In this document: positions 1 to 15,330 of the stretch, piece after piece
How positions within the stretch are numbered: the first letter of the stretch is position 1
How the letters are laid out: each line of letters begins with the position of its first letter
Assembly (NCBI GenBank): GCA_028274465.1
Contig: CM051458.1
Coordinates: 104,734,855-104,798,854 of the forward strand
Direction of reading: 5' to 3'
Length of the DNA: 64,000 bases
DNA from: Plantago ovata
Lineage: Eukaryota; Streptophyta; Magnoliopsida; Lamiales; Plantaginaceae
Program-made: the position numbers and the translations under genes
The notes under the pieces: generated by a model
Told to the model about the DNA's origin: nothing
What the model saw: only the letters and a program-made list of their open reading frames with translations
Database searches by the model: none

Positions 1-1230
1 GTATTAAAAGTGATTACGGTAATTCTCAGGTTATTTTTTTTCTCATGCTGTTATGTTTTTCTCAAATCATATGATAAAAATAATTAAAAATATTATATTA
101 TAAAACTAGAATGTTTATATTTTTATTATATAAAGTTTTTAATTATTTTTCTTATATAATTTGGGACTAATACGAGGTGAAATTGACCTCGAAAAGTCAA
201 CAAAACAAAGTGTTTCATTTGTTATGAGATGAAGGTAGTACATGTTGTGACAACAACTATTTTAATCAAATGTTTTTTTTTTTTTAATTATTGATTCACG
301 ATTTATCTCTTCAATAATTTAGAATCTATTATTTTTAATGTTTCAAAATTTTAGTTGTTATTTTGACTACATAATTTCATAGTATAATAACAACGATGAT
401 AAATTTGCATATAAAGTAAACTTAACTTTAAATGCGAATTTTGCATGGTAAAGAATACAATTCAAAGTTTATTATTCATACAATTTGTTGTTGCAATGAC
501 ATATACACACGTACAATAGAAATATTGAAGATTAAAATGAATCACTAGGTATCCAATAATAGCATGTAACAAAAGTAGTGGAGTATATACTATGTTCTGA
601 ATCTCGTCTCGCAGGTCATCTCGGACGATCTCTTGGGACAGGTTAACCTGGGTCAATCCGAACCATTTCGGATACCGAATGGGTATAAGGGTGAAAAAAC
701 ATGTATTTGTAGATTGAAAAGAAACCAGGGGAATAAAACAAAAAAATGTCTTATAAGAGACAAAAAGAGCTTGTCTGCCAATTGATTTTAATATAAAGGA
801 ATCTATTTAAGTATATCACCGTCCAAGGCAAACGAAGAAGGTGTTTACACTATAGACTTTCTTCTTCTCCTCGAATCATCTTGAAAACATCGAAGCAAGT
901 CAATTTCGATATCCAAATTATGGGTTCTCATTTCTCAAGTTTGTTGGAGATTTTCTTTTAAGGTTGTGAGCTCAATTTGTTGATGGCCGGGTGCCACCGG
1001 AATTTGTTTGGTTAAAACCTATACCCAATGTACTTGTTGTTCATAGTTGAAATTGGATGTCTCATGTTCGAGTCACGTTATTGAACGTTTTACTTTTACC
1101 CCAGTAGTTTGGGACACAGTGACAATTCGGAGATGATCGTCATATTTGCAATTTGATACTGTCATGTTTACTTAACTAAAAATACAAGAAGTTCCCTATA
1201 AATTCAAAACGGCAAATATTAAATGTTGGA
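1..1230. other. Gene-free AT-rich sequence
   Basis: I see no supportable gene here. Frames are short and interrupted, and the longest is a 64-codon minus-strand frame at 462-656 with no family resemblance. The stretch has poly-T runs and ordinary AT-rich plant intergenic composition. Confidence 0.6.
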
Positions 1231-1487
1231 ACATAAATTTACTAAATGTTGGAAATTTATTGTAAATTACATAAGGTATCTATAAATTTACAATTTTACA
1301 AATTAACCCAATACTTTTAAAATCATCACAATTCCACCTTAAATAAATCAAACCCCTAAATCAATAACCTAATCAACATATTTCAATTCAATTTGAAGAA
1401 CACACCAAGAAATATCATCAAACTCAAATCAAGGTTAGTTCTTTAATTTTTTTTTTATTTTTATAACCATCATATATGTTAGTTAAA

Positions 1488-1515
1488 CCGCCCCAATTCC
1501 ATCGAATTGGGGCGG
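1488..1515. other. Perfect 12-bp-stem GC-rich hairpin
   Basis: CCGCCCCAATTC at 1488-1499 is followed by a 4-base loop (CATC) and its exact complement at 1504-1515. A further GC-rich imperfect palindrome (GCCGCTAGCGGC core) lies just downstream near 1545. The island stands out against the surrounding AT-rich sequence. Confidence 0.7.
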
Positions 1516-1581
1516 CGGTGGGCGGCGGAACGTAACACAGCAGGCCGCTAGCGGCTGCTGGGCCTGAACAGCTGCTGTTTT

Positions 1582-1584
<3 letters not shown>

Positions 1585-1644
<60 letters not shown>
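1585..1644. repeat. (TA)n microsatellite
   Basis: About 30 uninterrupted TA dinucleotides. The minus-strand YIYI frame across it is an artefact of the repeat. Confidence 0.95.
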
Positions 1645-1648
<4 letters not shown>

Positions 1649-2175
1649 CCAATTACATCAAACTTCAACTTGTTATATTAATTGATCTTCATATTTTATT
1701 GATGCACACATTTGATTTTCACTTATGATATATGATATATGTGTTTATATTGTCCCCTTATAATTTGATAATAAATTAATGACTTGTTGTATATATAATT
1801 AGTTGTAGAGATATTGATTATTCATTCTAATCTTATTTTGTTGTGACTTATTTGTAAAATATTAAAAATAAAATGTTTTTTACAAATTATTAATAAATTT
1901 CCAACGTTTAGTAAAATTGGTAGTAGGTTTAATAACCCCATTCAGAACATATTACAAATCGAAATCCCAATCAATCACGCCCTAATAAAAGCGTTATAGT
2001 GCTGTAAAAGTCGTTAAAGTGCCTTACCGCCGCACTAGAGTATTCTATTTTTTCTCCCGCTCGTCGTCTTCACTCTTGAGAAAACAGAAAACACAATAAG
2101 CTTCTCAGAAAATCTCTCCAAAGAGAGGCAAACCGAATCACAGAGCTCGATTGATCAAGTGAAAAAACAATAATA

Positions 2176-5165
<2,990 letters not shown>

Positions 5166-5269
5166 ACTATTGGACCCAAAACTAGCAAAAACTAAACAAA
5201 CATTTAACTTGAAGCAAACTTCCGGCATGACTAACTAAATCATCTAATAACTAAGCATGACTAACTAAA

Positions 5270-7847
5270 TCATCTAATAATAACTTGAAGCAAATCATTA
5301 CAGAGGCTCTCTTGCTCTGCTTTTATTTTCTTCACCGACTCTTTAGCAAGAGAACAATCTATCAGAACCAATTTCTGTAACGTATTTATTTCCCCAATTC
5401 CTGCTGGAACCTCCTTCAAATCCCAGCAGCCCTTGACAATTAGTGTCTCCAGCTGTGGAAAATGTTCGCTTTCAGCTCTCCATTCCTCTAGCATTACGAT
5501 CTGCATTTTGAGGTACTTTAACTGAACAAACTCTCCTTCAATTGGTTCCCATACCTTGCCATTAACCGCAAGCCACTTGAGTTTTAGAACCTCAAGGTTT
5601 GGTAACGATCCAATAGCAGACATCTTCTCCACAGGCATTTTCTGTACTTTCCAAAGACAATTTCTTCAACTTATGCGGAAAGGACAAATCGCTCACAAAA
5701 GTTTCAGGGTTCGATTTGATGGTGAGGTGTTCCAATTGGTGTAGATGAACAAGATTATCAAGCCGGAAAAGAGTCTGATGACCATCAGGGTAATATGAAT
5801 TGTAACGCAGCTTCAACTTGTTTAGGTCTGAAAATTTTGCAACCGTACTCCTGCTCAAATCGAAATTTGTTACCCCAGTTAGCGTTTGAAGGGCCGCACA
5901 ACTGATCTGACCGAGTGTAGCTGGACATGGCAATATGCTTTCTCTGACTAAGATAATTAGATGTCTTAGACGTGGCATCTCCCATATTTCAGATGGCAAA
6001 ACCAATGGGTACTTATCAAAACCACCCATATGCCATCTTCCGCTAAAAATAAGTGTCTCAAGTTTTTGTAGTTTGGATATTGATCCACCAACTGTTGGAG
6101 GTAGGTTGCTATCTTCAGGATAATAAGAAATGTCAATGTGAAGGTATCTCAAGTTGGTTAGTTCATATAGAACACTGAATTGAGGATTTTCTCTAATAGG
6201 AACTGCACTCAACACCCTCATTAACCTAAAATTTGGGATAATATCAGGCAGCTGATCACTATAATAACGATCCTGACATAGAAGAGAACGGACATGTGTG
6301 TTGGAAGATAGCAGTTTACCCGTATCGGAAAAACCAATAGAATGCGAACTTACTCTGCGTAAGTCGTCACCGGCCTTCCTCAACGGATACGAATCCAAAT
6401 TGCGGGAAAATTTCTCTTCATGTGCCTTTCTTAAGATCAGATCCCGTAGGACATCATGGATGCTGCAAGTTTTGATTCTCCCATCGTGCTTCTTCTTCTT
6501 CTTTACCATAACAAGACTTCTTGCTACAAGCTCCTCCAAGTACTCCTCTGCAACTTCCTCCATTTCTTTTGATCCTCTTGGTTTCAAGAATCTTTCAGCC
6601 CTCCATAACCTCACAAGTTCCTCTGTTCGAATCTCAGAGTCTTCCTTGAAGAGTCCGAAATACAAAAAGCATGGTTTCAAGTAAGGAGGTAAGTTGTTGT
6701 AACTCAAACCAAGAATACCCAACAATCGCTCATCATAATTTGCATTCATTTCTGATTTCGTATCTCTTGCAACTTGTTCCCAATATTCTTCTGTCATGTT
6801 GAATTTGAGAAGTCCTGCCATTGCAACTACCGCAAGCGGGAGTCCTCTGCAGTTTGTTGCAACTCTCCTTCCAAGATGTTCTAGTATCTTAGGCCAATGC
6901 TTGTTACCGCCCACCTTTTCTCGCAGCAGGTCCCAACTCTGCTCCTCATTCAGCAATGGCATTTCATGTACTTGACTTGAAGAGCCAACATAGGCTGCCA
7001 CATCTAACAACCTCGTGGTCAAGATAATGCGACTACCTTTCTTGTCATCAGGGAATGCATTCCTAATATGATCCCAAGCTTTTACATCCCACATGTCATC
7101 GAGCACGATAAGATATCTTTGACCTATCAACCTTTTGTGCACGAACTCTATCAGTCTCTCGTCAGGCTCGCTTCGTTGATCAGATGGAAGAAGTCCACGA
7201 AGAATCTCTCTGACATCGTATTGTTGAGAAACAGTTACCCAGGAACAAATATCGAAATGACGGAGCGTGTTTGGATGTTGGTAGACAGCACTAGCAAGAG
7301 TAGTCTTGCCAATACCTCCCATTCCAGTGATGGGAATGATCTGGAGGAGCTTGGACCCTCTTCCAAAAGTTAAATCCATTATCTTGACCGGAACCTCATT
7401 TAGATCCAGCTTGGCACTAGGTGCCTCACTTGAAGAACTTGGCGTAGTCAAAGGACGAGGTGTTCCTGTTGTATCTTTGTCCTGGAGATTGTTTTCCTTC
7501 ATTTCCAGAACTACCAATCTCCCCTGCTCCAGAAGGATACTGATTTCTGTAGCATGACTACGAAATATGGATGGAGTTGTTATTTCTACTGGGAATGAAC
7601 TTGTGAGAACGGCACCTTCAATGATATCCTCCAGGTGGTACGCAACATCTCTGATTCGACTTTCAAGTTCATTGATGGATGATTCAGATCTGCCAGAAAG
7701 ATGTTCTAGCAGATCTTGCAAGCGACCGATCTCCTCATGTAGAGATATCATCTGGTCTCTGCTACAAAGGTGAACATACTTATGTTCCTGGGATAGAGCT
7801 AGGTCAATGACCTTGGAAAGAGATACAAGAGCAGCATATGCAACCAT
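5270..7847 (-). pseudogene. R1-like CC-NB-LRR resistance gene with a frameshift in the LRR
   Basis: Start codon at 7845-7847 (MVAYAALVSLSKVID). Single exon. Residues 1-80 form a coiled-coil-type domain with an EDVID-like RIRDVAYHLEDIIEG. The NB-ARC is complete: P-loop GMGGIGKTT (175-183), kinase-2 LIVLDDMWD (246-254), RNBS-B GSRIILTTR, GLPL (335-338), RNBS-D CFLYFGLF and an MHD variant IHD (463-465). LRRs follow from about residue 510. The first frame runs to 5592 (751 residues, stop after WIVTKP). The expected continuation MPVEKMSAIGSLPNLEVLKL lies in another frame from 5638 to a stop at 5270 (122 residues). One extra base near 5638-5645, in a GAAAATG context, explains the shift. A product of about 870 residues would be normal for this class. 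It is either a recent pseudogene, an allele truncated in its last LRRs, or a sequence error. By family knowledge, intact members are cytoplasmic immune receptors that trigger cell death on pathogen recognition. Confidence 0.9.
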
Positions 7848-8584
7848 TTTATAAGAAATGAATGTTTTAGAGAAGAAAAAAGGTCAGGATTGTAACTAAC
7901 TGAAAATATAGTGAAAGAATGAAACAGGTAGAAAGAGAGTTTGGAGAAATTTTAGAGGGATGGAAAGTGAGAATGGGCAAAGTTTGTGCAGGGGAAATTG
8001 ATTCATGAATTCACTGTAAAGAATAGATGGCAAAACAGTGATCAATGAAGATAAGGAGCCCCCCCCCCTTGAGTATCTCAAAGTAATCTTGGTTCATATA
8101 TTCTTTTATCTTAATATCTGCATGTTATAGAAAGAAAAAATAAATTTAAAATCAATCAACTGATTCATACTGTATGTACTATTAAAAATGCATGGTGTCC
8201 ATATATTGGTCAATGTGAAAAGAAATTAAGGATGACAAAAATAGTGAATCCAACTATTTCAACATGCATTATGTAATTCTGGAAGTCAGACTCATCTGTG
8301 GTTGAGGAGCAATGTAGATAAGGGATTAAGGGCCGGGTAGTAGGACCATATAGTGTGGGTGTGGAATGGAATTAACTCTATTCAGCTAGAATAATTAAAT
8401 GTCATAAATAATCAATCATCTTCAAAAGCTTAATCTTCTCAGCACACAAACACTGGACAGTTTGAACATAGACTCTCATTACAAAGAAAACTTCTTAGAC
8501 TCTCATTAATCAATAGAACCTGGTAAACACTTGCTCAGAAAAACATACATCATATGACACATGATGAAACAGTTGTTGCATGTA
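7848..8584. other. NLR 5' flank, no gene seen
   Basis: Upstream region of the minus-strand NLR and 3' flank of the first F-box copy. It contains a C9 run near 8060 and AT-rich sequence. I identify no promoter element with confidence. Confidence 0.5.
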
Positions 8585-9785
8585 TTAGGCGTTAAATGTA
8601 GGCGATACTAAGCTTTGGCAATAGACACCAACTGAATGTCAGTAGTGATCTCCAAGTCGATCAGCTAGCTCAGAGCCGGTATTGATTAAATCTCTGAAAG
8701 TATTGGTTTTTGAATCATAAAACAAGAAATAATAACCAACACCGGCTGTCATTGATCGATGCAACATCAATATTTCACCACCGCCGTTGGCAGTTATGGT
8801 GACAAATACAGGATAATACTTGATTCCACGAGCCCTGTAAGGAACACTAAGAATCTTCTCCCAGGAGGTTCTGGACTTCAAAATCCAGAGGTCCATGCAA
8901 TAGTTGTCATGGCGAGGAAGCACAAAGTAGCCTTCATCTCCAACTGTTACCCTCTTGCCAACGTTACCCCATGTTGTCAAACTTTTTGGCACCTCAACAA
9001 TCCCATACACCTCAGTATCCAAATCGAAATAAACTATGCTGCCACTATTTACTTTACTGTCATAATGGGAACCCCCTTGGCGCACAAACATGTACCTGGG
9101 CTTGAGCACTTCACCAAATCCTGGCTGGACCTACACTTTAGCATCGAGCAAACTGTTACTGCTTTCCATGAATTAGTTCTTGAACTAAATAATTTTACTA
9201 TTCATACATCGGAAAATCCGTGTACTTGAACAAAAACCTTATAATCTTTGTCGGATGTAGCAAAACCAAACCCGATTTGATCAACCCAACAAACCGGCCT
9301 ATTTGGATCATCAACAGAATATTCATCAGCATAGGAAGGCAGCATGTTGCACTTAAAGGTAACAGGGTTCCATAGGTATACATGGTGATCGTTTACAAGT
9401 GCGCAAAAGAGTCCATTAATTGCAGTTATCAATATAAATATAGTAGTACTTCTTGTTTGGAAGGAATCTTTCAAAATTAATCTCAGTATCATGCAATAAC
9501 GGCTTCACCAAATACTGCTTGTAATTGACCTGTGATGTTATTATAAATCTTTTTTATATAGACACAAGACAACCACAGAATTTCTAACTTTTCTAGAAAA
9601 ATCCAGGTGGAAATCAACGAATTGTTTGCTTGAAGTTATAGCGTACCATGATTTTGAAACGCACCCGGGAATTAGGGTCGGCAGATACTTTTGTAACGAT
9701 TGGGTGTAGCTCAAAGTAGTTTAGTAACAAAGACCAAAGACGAAAACTGAATAGTCCTAGGCAGCAACCCAAATTGTAGGCCCAT
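8585..9785 (-). pseudogene. F-box (F-box-associated type) pseudogene, copy 1
   Basis: The start position aligned with copy 3 is 9783-9785 (both sit in GGxCCATTAGATTGG on the plus strand). A degraded F-box lies at about 9620-9750, where GCVSKSWYAITSSKQFVDFHLDF can be read in pieces. The F-box-associated region reads NGLFCALVNDHHVYLWNPVT (within 9202-9492) and later YFDLDTEVYGIVEVP to GGGEILML (within 8639-9109). Disablements are a frame change before 9492, a frame loss after KVFVQVHGFSDV (~9200), another near 9075, and an in-frame TGA at about 8639 just before the conserved tail SLVSPTFNA (stop 8585-8587). Functional relatives are substrate receptors of SCF ubiquitin ligases; this copy cannot encode one. 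Confidence 0.85.
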
Positions 9786-10440
9786 TAGATTGGATTAGGC
9801 GGTCTTCGGTTTCATTGAAAGAATAACAATTATAACCTTTTAGAACACGAAATTGGAGAAGCATTTAAATGTGCTATACTCATTCTTTCCAACATATCTG
9901 CCATCAGCTGCAGCATAAAAAGCAAACCTCGCTTTCTTCACATTGCGAAATCTCAATGCAAAACTGAAAATCAATCAAACTGTTTGAATTGAGTGGGTTT
10001 TTAAGTAGTGCATGTGGAATCAATTAAAAAAAGAAGAAAAAGATTATATAGTAATGTTTCTTTGCAGACTATATATGGTATGCTACTTGGACGATAAGAT
10101 GTGATTTGAACGGTAAATATGTGAATAAAATATGTGTGTGAATGGATCAGAACACAACACAATAGTCAAGGGGACAAGGAACTATTCATTAATCAAGCTT
10201 ACAGTATTCTCGATTGGTTATGTATCAAGTGTGGAGGAATGAATCGTAAACTTAATTGGAATGTTTATAGCCTGTAAGCTACAGAACCTACAACAAATGT
10301 TCAATGTAAGCTAGAGAGCCCCTGCATAGATCTCATACTACTCATTAGTATTAAAGTAGATTGTTAATTCAATAATAATAAAAAAAAAAAAAGTCATTAC
10401 AAAGAGAACTTTTAGACTCTCATTAATCAATGTTGTTGTA
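9786..10440. other. Spacer between F-box copies
   Basis: No gene seen. The 3' flank just left of copy 2 (CATTACAAAGAGAACTTTTAG, ~10396) resembles the 3' flanks of copy 1 (~8478) and of the fragment near 18.6 kb, as expected from tandem duplication. Confidence 0.55.
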
Positions 10441-11473
10441 TTAGGCGTTAAATGTAGGCGATACTAAGCTTTGGAAACAGACACCGACTTCAGAAAGGCA
10501 GTAGGGCTCAGAGTTAATAGCGATTGATTCTCTGAAAGAATTGGTTTTTGGATCATAAAACAAGAAATAATCAACATAGGTTTTCGTTGATCGAAGCCGC
10601 ATCAATATTTCACCACCGCCGTTGGGAGTTATGGTAATGAATATAGGATTAAACATGGTTGTTTGGAGAGCTTCAAAAGGAATAGTAAGAATCTTCTCCC
10701 AGGAGGTTTTGGACTTCAAAATCCAGACCTCCGTGTAAGTGCTGTGATTGCAAGGCAGGGAAAAGTAGTCTTCATCTCCAACCCTTACCCTCCTCCCTCC
10801 CCACCACTTCAAATTTTCTGGCACCTCAACAATCCCATAAACCTCACTATTCATATCAAAATAATAAACTATGCTGTCAACATGGAACCAATAAATAACC
10901 CCCTTGGCGCACACACACCGATGAGGGTTCTTCATCAAGTCGTCCCTGGACCTGCACCCTAGCATCGAGTTGTCCGCGGTTACTGCTTTCCACGAATCAG
11001 TTCTTGAACTATATAACTTTACTCCTCCTCTTGGTGTATATATCGGATCTTGTGTCATCATTCGTGTACTTGACAAGAACCTTATAAGCTTTGTCGGCTG
11101 TAGTAAAACCGAACCCGATTTGATCAACCCAACAATAACGACCTGGAACACCATCAACATAGGAAGGCAGCATGTTGTACTTAAGGGTAACAGGGTTCCA
11201 CAGGAATATGTGTTTATCGTTTACCAGTACACAAAAGAGTCCATTGCAGTTATCAATATAAGCAGACTTCTTGTTGCCAATATTCTTTGGAACGAGTGCC
11301 TTAAAATCGAACTCAGTTGATGAGTCAGTATCATACATTAACGACTTCACCAAATACTGCTTGTACTTCAGCTCTAGTGTTTTAGAATTTCTAAATGCAC
11401 ACAAGACAGAATTTCCGACTTTTCTTGAAAAATCCAGGTGGAAATCAAGGAAAAATGGCATTTTTGGTCCCAA
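10441..11473 (-). pseudogene. F-box-associated pseudogene, copy 2, 5' end replaced by foreign sequence
   Basis: The frame from 11473 gives MGPKMPFFLDFHLDFSRKV and runs through NGLFCVLVNDKHIFLWNPVT to IYTKRRSKVI (stop ~11009). The continuation RGGVKLYSSRTDSWKAV to CFQSLVSPTFNA lies one frame away and ends at 10441. A one-base change near 11030 separates them. The F-box itself is missing: homology to copy 1 stops at about 11451 (GTGGAAATCAA), and the sequence beyond resembles a transposon end, so the first residues are supplied by it. Otherwise the FBA region is well preserved (VWILKSKTSWEKILTIPF, GGGEILMRL). It is probably non-functional as an SCF receptor. Confidence 0.85.
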
Positions 11474-11580
11474 AGTTTGAAGCCTATGGCAAATGCAGTT
11501 CCATGTTTACTGCTGATGGCAAATTTAGTCCTGGAGTTTCATATATTTGGCAAGTCCTTTTTCACATTTTTTAGTTTAAT
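11452..11580. mobile_element. Transposon-end-like sequence fused to F-box copy 2
   Basis: Starts GGAAAAATGGCATTTTTGGT and contains repeated TGGCAAAT/TTTGGTCCC/TTTAGTCC words typical of Mutator-like terminal repeats. I did not find a matching inverted end nearby, so this is a partial call based on style and on the abrupt end of F-box homology. Confidence 0.35.
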
Positions 11581-12071
11581 TTGCTGCTACTGGCCGGGAT
11601 GATGATGATGGATAGTTTACCAAGTAAAGCCTCTTTCTGTTTTTGATTTTGTTTGTGTGTTGTGTTCGAATTAATACTAGTCCATCCAGCAACTTTGATT
11701 TTATTTTGATGAGATAGAAGAATGTGCTTGATCATGAACCTTGTTTATTTACTAGGACTTTTGCACCGTATTACACACGGTGGCCTTGCAAGATGCCCGC
11801 AACACATGCTGGCGTAACTATCTGTGAAGTTTGCAACTTGTGCCAATGCCATTTTGAAAGCGAATCCAATCAATTTAAATCATCTAGGTTGTAAGAAAAG
11901 AACAACATATCATACACCAATAGCATCATTTATGAAGTACACCTCAACTAAAGGCATATATTATATATGACCCAAACTACCAAATTCACTAATAGTACTA
12001 TCATTTATCACATCAGTCCTTGCTGAGGTTATAACTTTATATTGCTGTTTTCACGGTTGTTGATGCAGGCT
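11581..12071. other. No gene seen
   Basis: A GATGATGATG run near 11600 and ordinary AT-rich sequence. A short open stretch around 11760-11890 on the plus strand reads with several Cys residues but has no start, splice or family support. Confidence 0.4.
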
Positions 12072-14361
12072 TCAGCAGTTGCCGACTCCGCACTCTAAAA
12101 GAAATTTAGAGGATAATTAAGTTTGCTAGAGTAGTGAAAAGATGAACCAGCAAGCTTAAAACAAAATGGAGATAATCTTTGTAAATAAAAGATGATCATA
12201 AACATTTATCAACTTTCTTTCGGCCAATCAACTCTATTAACATAAACAGGAACCAAAGTATAAAATTAATGAAATTCACAAGATTTTGAAAGTCTAATTA
12301 AAATCAAAACATTGCATAGAAACCATTGGCAGTAGCTCATTTCAAACACTATAGGTCGATTAGTTCAGCGGCCCAGATCAGAGGAGATATTAGTAAGAGG
12401 GTTTGTCTACATTGGTGAAATAGAAATAACTAATAATTTTTTGGAACTGAGATAATAGTCCACATCAAAAGAAAATTATATTGCCAGTTACACCAATTGG
12501 TTTACCAAGTTTAAAAGTTAAATACTTAGAACGAGAGTTGAAAATGCGCTGTTTATTCCTTTCATTACATCATGATTAGGTTAAGCATATTGTTTACATG
12601 CCAAAAATGCAAAAACTCAGAACTCACAAGCACAACAAGCAGAATGCAACATAGCAGAAACAATTACCCTAGTGGTACTATAAACTTACCTCCTGTAATA
12701 TGTGCAAGGAGATAACAAAAGTGACATGTTTCCAATGATAGGAGCACCTATCAAAATAAAGAGTTATAAATAAAGTCAATAGGGGTGAAATTTATGCTCT
12801 AACCAAATATCACCAAGATAACAAAATAAAATAGATGGGCACCAGCAAGGAGTTCATGAGTCACTTAAATAAACATATACGTAGTATTACACATCTAGCA
12901 TAGACATGATGACATCAACCTCATTATGTGCCCCTGATTCATCTTAGATAACAAACTCTAGCAATGCAGTTTCACTTTCAAGATCTTATTTATGCATTTT
13001 TTATTGTTAAGAATCTAAAATTTTCACCTAAAGGAACCAAATTTAGAATCAAGTCTTGTCTGCAGGCTCAGGGTAATGCATGATATATCTAGAGCTCAAC
13101 AAAAAAGGTATGAAACTAACTTGATTACAAGGACATTGATTGACTAACAACATCAAACCTACAAATATGCACCCTGATCTACTATTATAAAAAACAATGT
13201 TTTTAGCAGAAAAAGCCGTTATCCTGTTTTTGCTTGGCCAAGGAATGATATTAAGCTCTCAGACATGTCCATCTCCAGTCTGGAAAGAATTGTATGAGAG
13301 AAAGCTATTGAGAGGAAATTTCATATGATTGTGTTACTTGCAGCATGCATCGTCTTAGTGGAATAGGATTTTAAGAACTTGATAGCTGCAACATCACTAA
13401 AAACAACATTGTAGACATTCATGACCAAACAAATCAATCTAAATTACAAAAGAAAGGTAGGATCTGTATTCCTGGTGTGCATATTCTAAATTCGTATAAA
13501 AAGATATTCAAAAACTGTACCAAACCAGAAATGAAAATGAAGACACAAGGAAGTATCTATGAGGTAAAATATAGAAGTACCATGAAAGAAATCACAAACG
13601 CAGTAGTTGATCTAGTATTGTAATTAACCATGCTTTAAAGTAAAGAGAGGGATAAAATTCAGATATATTTATTCAAGGCAAGTTAGTCCAAGCTTCCAAT
13701 TAAAATTGAAACTGAAATCTTACCACAAAGGATTGAAAAGAGGGCACACGGAAGTGACGGAACTTAAAACTCCGCAATGATTCTTCTTTGATTTCGAGCA
13801 GAATATGCAGCGCAGACTCAAGAATCGGTGGTAATAGTAATGGCTCCTCACTTGGTCCTCTAAAAACAGTAAGAACAACAACATGGGGCATCACGAATAA
13901 AACTAAACAAATTTTCTTAGTGTCATGAAATCAATTAATCAAATAAGCAAAAATGCAGCTACTTGTTTTCGTTCAAACTTCAATCTACATACCCGGAAAA
14001 GAGAAGGTAAGCCAGGTGGTACACTAAGTAAGTAACCAAGGAATTCATACTGGATACCTGCACAAAAGCAAGACAGAAAACTAAAATGCCAATACAAACA
14101 ATGATTAAAGATGTTACAGAAGAAAAAAACATTATATGTCAACAATAAACGGCTAATTGGAATTAACAGAACCACACTATTAGTGGAAATAGAACTACTT
14201 TACTCCACTCCAATATGAATAATACGTGCAGAGCAAAAAATACAGACAATAAGCTCAAATAAATTACTATAAACTATTTATTATATAATGGTGAAAAACT
14301 TACTAACCATCTCCATGTCTCTAATATAATCGACATCAAATTCATAAGTCCTTTTCCACAT
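12072..14361 (-). CDS. Unrecognised small spliced gene (predicted 111 residues)
   Basis: I do not recognise this protein. Five coding exons with GT-AG splice sites join without a stop: 14361-14308 (MWKRTYEFDVDYIRDMEM), 14057-13993, 13859-13724, 12747-12690, 12094-12072, ending ITGECGVGNC. The first coding exon begins at an acceptor at 14384, and a stop lies in frame upstream. Possible 5' UTR exons are at about 14945-15003 (donor CAG/GTTGG) and about 15200-15320. Residues 19-40 are hydrophobic (SLVTYLVYHLAYLLF) and could be a membrane segment. A segment rich in Leu/Glu follows (PPILESALHILLEIKEESL). No signal peptide is evident. It sits inside the F-box cluster on the same strand. It may be a young or lineage-specific gene or a non-coding transcript whose exons happen to stay open; I lean only slightly to coding. 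Confidence 0.35.
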
Positions 14362-15134
14362 TGATTCAAAGCAGATCGATGAAGCTTAATGTACAAGAAT
14401 ATGTAGTGTAACTGCTATGCAACTACAATACAATCCATAAATTCAGAGAACAAGTTTCAACCAAAATATAGAGCGAAATGAGCAAACCAGGATCATAAAT
14501 CACAATCTAAACAATAGAAAACACAAAAGTCCCTCGATATAGATCATTTGAACTATAATTTCAACTTTAGTAGACCAGATTCACTGCATTGCATTTGATA
14601 TTGAATTCGATTGGCACATGTTTTACTCATTTCTTTTTCACAAGATAACCTATCTAAAACGGACAACCATTATGCTCTGCCATGCAAAAATACAACACTA
14701 ATTTGAAGTAAATTATAGTATCAATATAAGAATTCAAAATAGGTTTTCTCACCCCAAGAAATGGCTTATAAATTACAAGTATTTAAGCAATTCCAGAATC
14801 CAAAACAAAAAGAAGTTGCAAAAATGTCACACAATCCTTATAGCACAGAGGTTCATAAATTGCAGGGAAACTATTTTGAATGTATTATTCGGGGAGTACT
14901 ATGAAAATTTAGTGAATGTACCAACCTGATTGTACACACCCATGCTTTGAAAATTAACATGTCTCACAGCCCTTGGGATGGAATGTGAATTCCTCTTTGC
15001 ATTATTATTATTATTATTGCAAGCAAATAACAATTACAGTTTGAAACTCACAACCCTCTTATAGATCAGACGGAAAGTAAGGAAAAATGCAATGATACAA
15101 TTGAAGCCAGGGAGAGAAGCACCACCTGAGTCTT

Positions 15135-15223
15135 TGTCTTGTGAGAAATTGGTACAATTTGTCTTGAGAAGACGGAAAGTCTTGTCTTCTACCCACTTGT
15201 CTTGAGAAATTGGTACAATTTGT
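15135..15223. repeat. Short direct repeat in putative 5' UTR
   Basis: TTGTCTTG(T)GAGAAATTGGTACAATTTGTC occurs at about 15135 and again at about 15194, 60 bases apart, in the presumed 5' leader of the unrecognised gene. Confidence 0.7.
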
Positions 15224-15330
15224 CATGATGATCAGCCGTAGAAGCAGTGCCGCATTTAATGCTGGTAGACGACGATGGAAGAAGATAAACGGCTGTGGAG
15301 CTAGAGAGAGGAGACAAACTCTGCAAAAGC

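Larger units (their letters stand above)
1238..1915. repeat. Segment bounded by short inverted repeats
   Basis: Bases 1238-1264 (TTTACTAAATGTTGGAAATT...) reappear in reverse complement at about 1889-1915 with few changes. The enclosed ~0.7 kb contains a GC-rich hairpin and a TA microsatellite. This could be a small transposon or MITE, but I could not define a target duplication, so the class is open. Confidence 0.35.

Noticed and set aside
1483-1668. 61-codon minus-strand frame with repeated Tyr-Ile
   Set aside because: Produced by the TA microsatellite; no independent coding support.
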